A stretch of 44,131 nt of DNA, taken from NCBI GenBank assembly GCA_016870775.1, contig VGAK01000015.1, forward strand, positions 1 to 44,131, written 5' to 3'. A program made the position numbers and the translations under genes. The notes below the pieces were generated by a model. The model saw only the letters and a program-made list of their open reading frames with translations, had not been told where the DNA came from and ran no database searches. Each line of letters opens with the position of its first letter. The first letter of the stretch is position 1. Source of the DNA: Actinomycetota bacterium. Lineage in GTDB: Bacteria; Actinomycetota; Acidimicrobiia; Acidimicrobiales; Ilumatobacteraceae. Of this stretch, positions 41,872 to 44,131 are shown piece by piece.

Positions 41872-42324
41872 TCAGTCTGTGGCGAGGTTCGCGGCGATCT
41901 TGTCGAAGGCACTCGCGATCGCGCGGATCTCGGTCGCGCTCAAGTGATCGATCATCAGCCGACGCACGCTGCGCAGGTGGTGCGGTGCGGCCCTCTTGAG
42001 GAGGGCGAGACCCTTCGGGGTGAGGCGCGCATGCGCGACACGACGGTCGTGCGTCGACTGCTCACGGACAACCAATTTCTTGCGCACCACACCCTCCATG
42101 CGCCGCGTGAGGCCACCACGGGTCAGTCGGAGCGTGTCGGCCAGGTCGCAGAGTCGCAGTTTGCCGCCGGGGGCCTCCGAGAGCATCGCGAGCAATTGGT
42201 AGTCGCCGCGGTCGAGCCCGAAGGGCTCGAGGTCACGCTCGATGGCGCGCAACAGGTCACCGCTCGTCTCGATGTAGTGGCGCCACGCGGCCATCTCGTT
42301 GGAGTCGAGCCATCTCACTGCCAC
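41872..42324 (-). CDS. MarR-family transcriptional regulator
   Basis: A 150-residue winged-helix regulator. The recognition region LRLCDLADTLRLTRGGLTRRMEGVVRKKLVVRE (about 56-88) and the wing THDRRVAHARLTPKGLALL (about 91-109) are typical MarR; flanking helices form the dimer. Start: GTG 42324 is 6 bases after TATGAT and is preferred over GTG 42327; there is no Shine-Dalgarno. A large palindrome and a second box lie directly upstream (42341-42397), so autoregulation is likely. The ligand is unknown. Upstream on the same strand are two gene remnants. Confidence 0.9.
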   Translation of the reverse strand: MAVRWLDSNEMAAWRHYIETSGDLLRAIERDLEPFGLDRGDYQLLAMLSEAPGGKLRLCDLADTLRLTRGGLTRRMEGVVRKKLVVREQSTHDRRVAHARLTPKGLALLKRAAPHHLRSVRRLMIDHLSATEIRAIASAFDKIAANLATD

Positions 42325-42330
42325 CACGTG

Positions 42331-42336
42331 ATCATA
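42331..42336 (-). promoter_or_regulatory. Putative -10 box of marR
   Basis: Minus-strand TATGAT ends 6 bases before GTG 42324 and sits just downstream of the palindromic operator. Confidence 0.5.
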
Positions 42337-42340
42337 TAGA

Positions 42341-42382
42341 CGTGCAGTGAATTGGTTGCGTGCGCAAGCAATTCACTGCACG
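42341..42382. promoter_or_regulatory. 42-base near-perfect palindrome, MarR operator candidate
   Basis: Arms of 20 bases (42341-42360 and 42363-42382) pair at 19 positions around TG. Its core TTGCGTGCGCAA (42356-42367) is a MarR-type box, and its reverse complement occurs again at 42384-42395. Confidence 0.75.
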
Positions 42383-42383
42383 G

Positions 42384-42395
42384 TTGCGCACGCAA
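42384..42395. promoter_or_regulatory. Second copy of the MarR-type box
   Basis: TTGCGCACGCAA is the exact reverse complement of the core of the neighbouring palindrome, centred 28 bases away. Two boxes on one face of the helix suggest cooperative dimers. Confidence 0.6.
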
Positions 42396-42477
42396 CACAC
42401 CGACCCCAGGCCGATCAGAGTCTCCTGTTCGGACGCCGCGATCGGAGGCTCGGGGTGACCGTGCTCGTCGATGGTCA

Positions 42478-42978
42478 TCACCACACGACAGGCGAGATCG
42501 CACCCCTGGCCCGACCCTCGGTTCGCGCCCCGCGACCGACGAGATCTGCCGACAACTCGTTCCACATGTGACTCGCGCGGTGCGACGTGAACTCGAGTCC
42601 CGTCGGGATCGATGTGAGTCGCCCGATCATCTCCTCGAGCCACCGACCCTTCGTGGACTTGCCCATGATGTTCTTGTGGGCCGCCTCATGCATCGGCATG
42701 TAGAACGTCGATGCGAGGACAGAATTGAGAACGAGACCCAGCCACAGCGGAATGGCTCCCCTCAGACCGACCACGAGAACTCCCGTCCAACAGACTGAGA
42801 ACACAACGAAGGTCACGATGATCCGGTACTGGATTGCTCCCCAGTACTTCGCCGCGACGAGCCCCTCCGACCGAACCTGCTCGCTCCTCTGTGAGCGAGC
42901 CGTCGCCCCTGCCTCCTCGTCTGCGATGTTGTTGAGCAGTGTCTCGAGATCTTCTGGTGCTGGCGGCTCGACAACCAT
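42478..42978 (-). pseudogene. Truncated membrane fatty acid desaturase
   Basis: About 166 codons from ATG 42978 to a TGA at 42478-42480. Hydrophobic stretches near 52-70 and 76-95, then histidine box 1 HEAAH (97-101) and the beginning of box 2, HRASH (133-137). At about residue 138 the expected MRHH continuation is replaced by a non-homologous tail rich in Gly and Arg; the second half of the enzyme, including box 3, is missing in any frame. It cannot form the di-iron site and is judged a remnant. The TGA overlaps the start of the DinB remnant. The intact desaturase at 34.5 kb is a different branch, so this is not a local duplicate. Confidence 0.75.
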
Positions 42979-43118
42979 GGAAGAAACCCAACTGCGGGCC
43001 TCGCCCACTGTGACGGTCCAGCGAGAACAGCCATGCCACCGACACGGTGCTTCTCGCCCGCATCGCACTGTCGGAGTTGACCGTGCGGGCGCCCACAGGG
43101 TCGACGCGCAGGACACTC

Positions 43119-43796
43119 TCAACTGCTGCGTGTGTCCCCGTGGACATCGCGGCCCTCGAGACCAGCGACACGGGGAGGGACTCCTGCAGAGGCATCGGCG
43201 TTGTCGATCGGTGCGCCGAACACCGTCACGATCGGCACCTGGCCCGTCCAGAAGGGTTGGTCTGCATCCTCGGCCTCGTTCACGGCGGGTCCCGTGCGCA
43301 CCTTCGCCGACACCTCGTCGAGGGGCAATGCGATGACTCTCGTCGCGCGCAGTTCGGCGGCCGAGGGCGGACGCGTGGTGTCCCACGTCTCGACGATGTG
43401 CTCGGTGATCGTGTGCAGGGCCGCCACGTGCTCTCCCTCGTCGGTGACCACCCGCGCCCGTCCCCTCACCACCACGCTGCGGTAGTTCATCGAGTGGTTG
43501 AACGAGGTCTTGGCGAACACCAGGCCGTCGACGATCGTGACGGTTGCGCACACCTCGGCATCGCCACCGGCGCGCAGCAACGAGTTCGCGAGGGCACCGT
43601 GGAGATACATCGTGTCCCCCGCGATGCCGTAGACCATCGGCATGACGAGCGGGCCGTCCTCGGTGACGACCGCGACATGGGCCACGATCCCATCGGCGAG
43701 GATCCCGTGGATGTCGGCGGGGTCGTAGGTCGCCCGCTTCGCACCGCGGCGCACCGTGGTGCGCGGGCTGTGGGGCGCGTGGTCACCAGCGGGCAT
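43119..43796 (-). CDS. Flavin-nucleotide-binding PPOX-fold protein (NimA/COG3467-like)
   Basis: A 225-residue split-barrel protein. IHGILADGIVAHVAVVTEDGPLVMPMVYGIAGDTMYLHGA (about 29-68) is the flavin-binding opening of the COG3467 family; FAKTSFNHSMNYRSVVVRGRARVV near 94-117 and ITEHIVETW near 130-138 follow in the usual order. Members include 5-nitroimidazole reductase NimA and heme-binding relatives; substrate unknown. ATG 43796 has TACATT 6 bases upstream and is preferred to the GTG just before it. It is intact although its downstream neighbours are remnants; the 140 bases between 42979 and 43118 contain no gene I can support. Confidence 0.85.
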   Translation of the reverse strand: MPAGDHAPHSPRTTVRRGAKRATYDPADIHGILADGIVAHVAVVTEDGPLVMPMVYGIAGDTMYLHGALANSLLRAGGDAEVCATVTIVDGLVFAKTSFNHSMNYRSVVVRGRARVVTDEGEHVAALHTITEHIVETWDTTRPPSAAELRATRVIALPLDEVSAKVRTGPAVNEAEDADQPFWTGQVPIVTVFGAPIDNADASAGVPPRVAGLEGRDVHGDTRSS

Positions 43797-43802
43797 CACC
43801 AG

Positions 43803-43808
43803 AATGTA
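43803..43808 (-). promoter_or_regulatory. Putative -10 box of leaderless promoter
   Basis: Minus-strand TACATT ends 6 bases before ATG 43796. Confidence 0.5.
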
Positions 43809-43844
43809 GGCGAGTGCTCGCCGCCCATCAGGGTGGGATTCGGG

Positions 43845-44131
43845 TCAGAAGCCGGCGCGTGCGCGCCGAGCGACGCTGCGCACGAGCGCGCGTCGGTCAG
43901 CGATCTTGCCGATCTTGCCCTCGAGAGGGCTGTCGATCAGCAACGAGGCGAGACCGTGCGCCACGGACCACATCGTGGTCGCGAGAATCCGCACGTCGTC
44001 CACGGTGCCGATCTCGAACTGAGTACTCACGTGAAAAGGGTACTCATCCGCGCGCAATCTCATGACCAAACAATCATCGTTTCCAAAACGTCTCGGCCCC
44101 TCGTCTTGGAAGCCAAGACGCCGATAGAACG
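43845..44131 (-). pseudogene. GNAT/TetR chimeric remnant, open at right edge
   Basis: The frame is open from the window edge to a stop at 43845. Its first visible residues (FYRRLGF, then GPRR and DDCLVMRL) look like the C-terminal end of a GNAT acetyltransferase. After about residue 35 the sequence becomes TVDDVRILATTMWSVAHGLASLLIDSPL, the C-terminal ligand-binding domain of a TetR/WHG regulator, without any DNA-binding domain. So two unrelated gene ends seem joined in frame. Internal starts (ATG 44063) would yield only the TetR tail. The true extent to the right is unknown; it might be a functional gene whose beginning I cannot see. Confidence 0.5.

Larger units (their letters stand above)
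42332..42478 (-). pseudogene. Truncated DinB/DUF664-family gene, N-terminal remnant
   Basis: The ATG at 42476-42478 shares its A with the stop of the desaturase remnant. Its first 23 residues (MTIDEHGHPEPPIAASEQET and LIG) match the typical start of actinobacterial DinB-family proteins, where EPP, A, E and TL-GFLDYQRAT are conserved. After LIG the match stops and the frame runs through the palindrome, ending 4 bases before GTG 42327. So only the 5' end of the gene remains, about 48 codons with 23 homologous. Recognition is from memory of the family and rests on a short match. Confidence 0.55.

Noticed and set aside
42686-43195. 169-codon minus-strand frame overlapping the desaturase remnant
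   Set aside because: Most of it is a shifted frame of the remnant; the part at 42979-43118 has no family I recognise.
42300-44131. Scarred right end as a mobile element
   Set aside because: No transposase, integrase, terminal repeat or target duplication was found; the palindrome is better explained as a MarR operator.

Overview
The window is a gene-dense, very GC-rich stretch of bacterial chromosome. Gene content points to an actinobacterium: a homodimeric-type pyruvate dehydrogenase E1, an F420-type luciferase-like oxidoreductase, two mycothiol-family enzymes side by side, a SCO6745-like protein and a SufC-SufS-SufU set. The mix suggests Acidimicrobiia (Ilumatobacter or Microthrix relatives), but that is inference from gene content only. 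No rRNA, tRNA, CRISPR array, intact transposon or phage gene was recognised. No stretch over 300 bases lacks a gene or gene remnant.

Layout. 1-5.4 kb (minus): thioesterase, F420-type oxidoreductase and the two halves of an asymmetric ABC exporter, linked by 4-base overlaps or a 1-base gap. 5.5-8.8 kb (plus): amidase, class III CoA-transferase, flavin/F420-binding protein. 8.8-15.1 kb (minus): E3, E2, a fused LipB-LipA protein, a Xaa-Pro peptidase and a membrane protein, a lipoate/2-oxoacid dehydrogenase operon. 15.2-18.4 kb: anchored small protein, then epimerase, FAD oxidoreductase and SRPBCC protein. 18.5-21.1 kb: a dihydropyrimidinase-like hydrolase divergent from an OAT2-type ornithine acetyltransferase. 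21.1-23.3 kb (minus): RNase HI, SDR, DUF3445 protein. 23.4-27.8 kb (plus): pyruvate dehydrogenase E1, HhH-GPD protein, GalE. 27.9-33.0 kb: hydrolase with an odd nucleophile elbow, mycothiol-linked pair, phosphoesterase, acyl-CoA dehydrogenase. 33.1-35.5 kb (plus): VapBC-type toxin-antitoxin pair, metallo-beta-lactamase fold protein, desaturase. 35.5-38.0 kb: sufC-sufS-sufU behind a palindromic operator. 38.0-41.8 kb: L,D-transpeptidase, HD protein, RNase Z-like protein, DMT transporter, SCO6745-like protein. 41.9-44.1 kb: MarR regulator with a large palindrome in front, then a scarred zone of truncated desaturase, truncated DinB, an intact flavin-binding gene and a GNAT/TetR chimera cut by the window edge.

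How it fits together. E1 at 23.4 kb and the E2/E3/lipoylation operon at 10.6-15.1 kb together supply a pyruvate dehydrogenase complex and the machinery that lipoylates it. Many operon-leading genes have a TANNNT box 6-8 bases before the start codon and no Shine-Dalgarno, the leaderless pattern known in Actinobacteria. I used it to choose several starts (Oat2-like, SDR, sufC, DMT transporter, MarR).

The items most worth a second look are the LipB-LipA fusion, the OAT2-like enzyme, the palindromes before marR, suf and the toxin-antitoxin pair, the perfect hairpin inside the DUF3445 gene, and enzymes with altered catalytic residues (Asn at the alpha/beta hydrolase elbow, CPWA instead of CPWC, a PIN domain lacking one acidic residue, an acyl-CoA dehydrogenase lacking the usual base). 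I did not find a clear new defence or mobile system.
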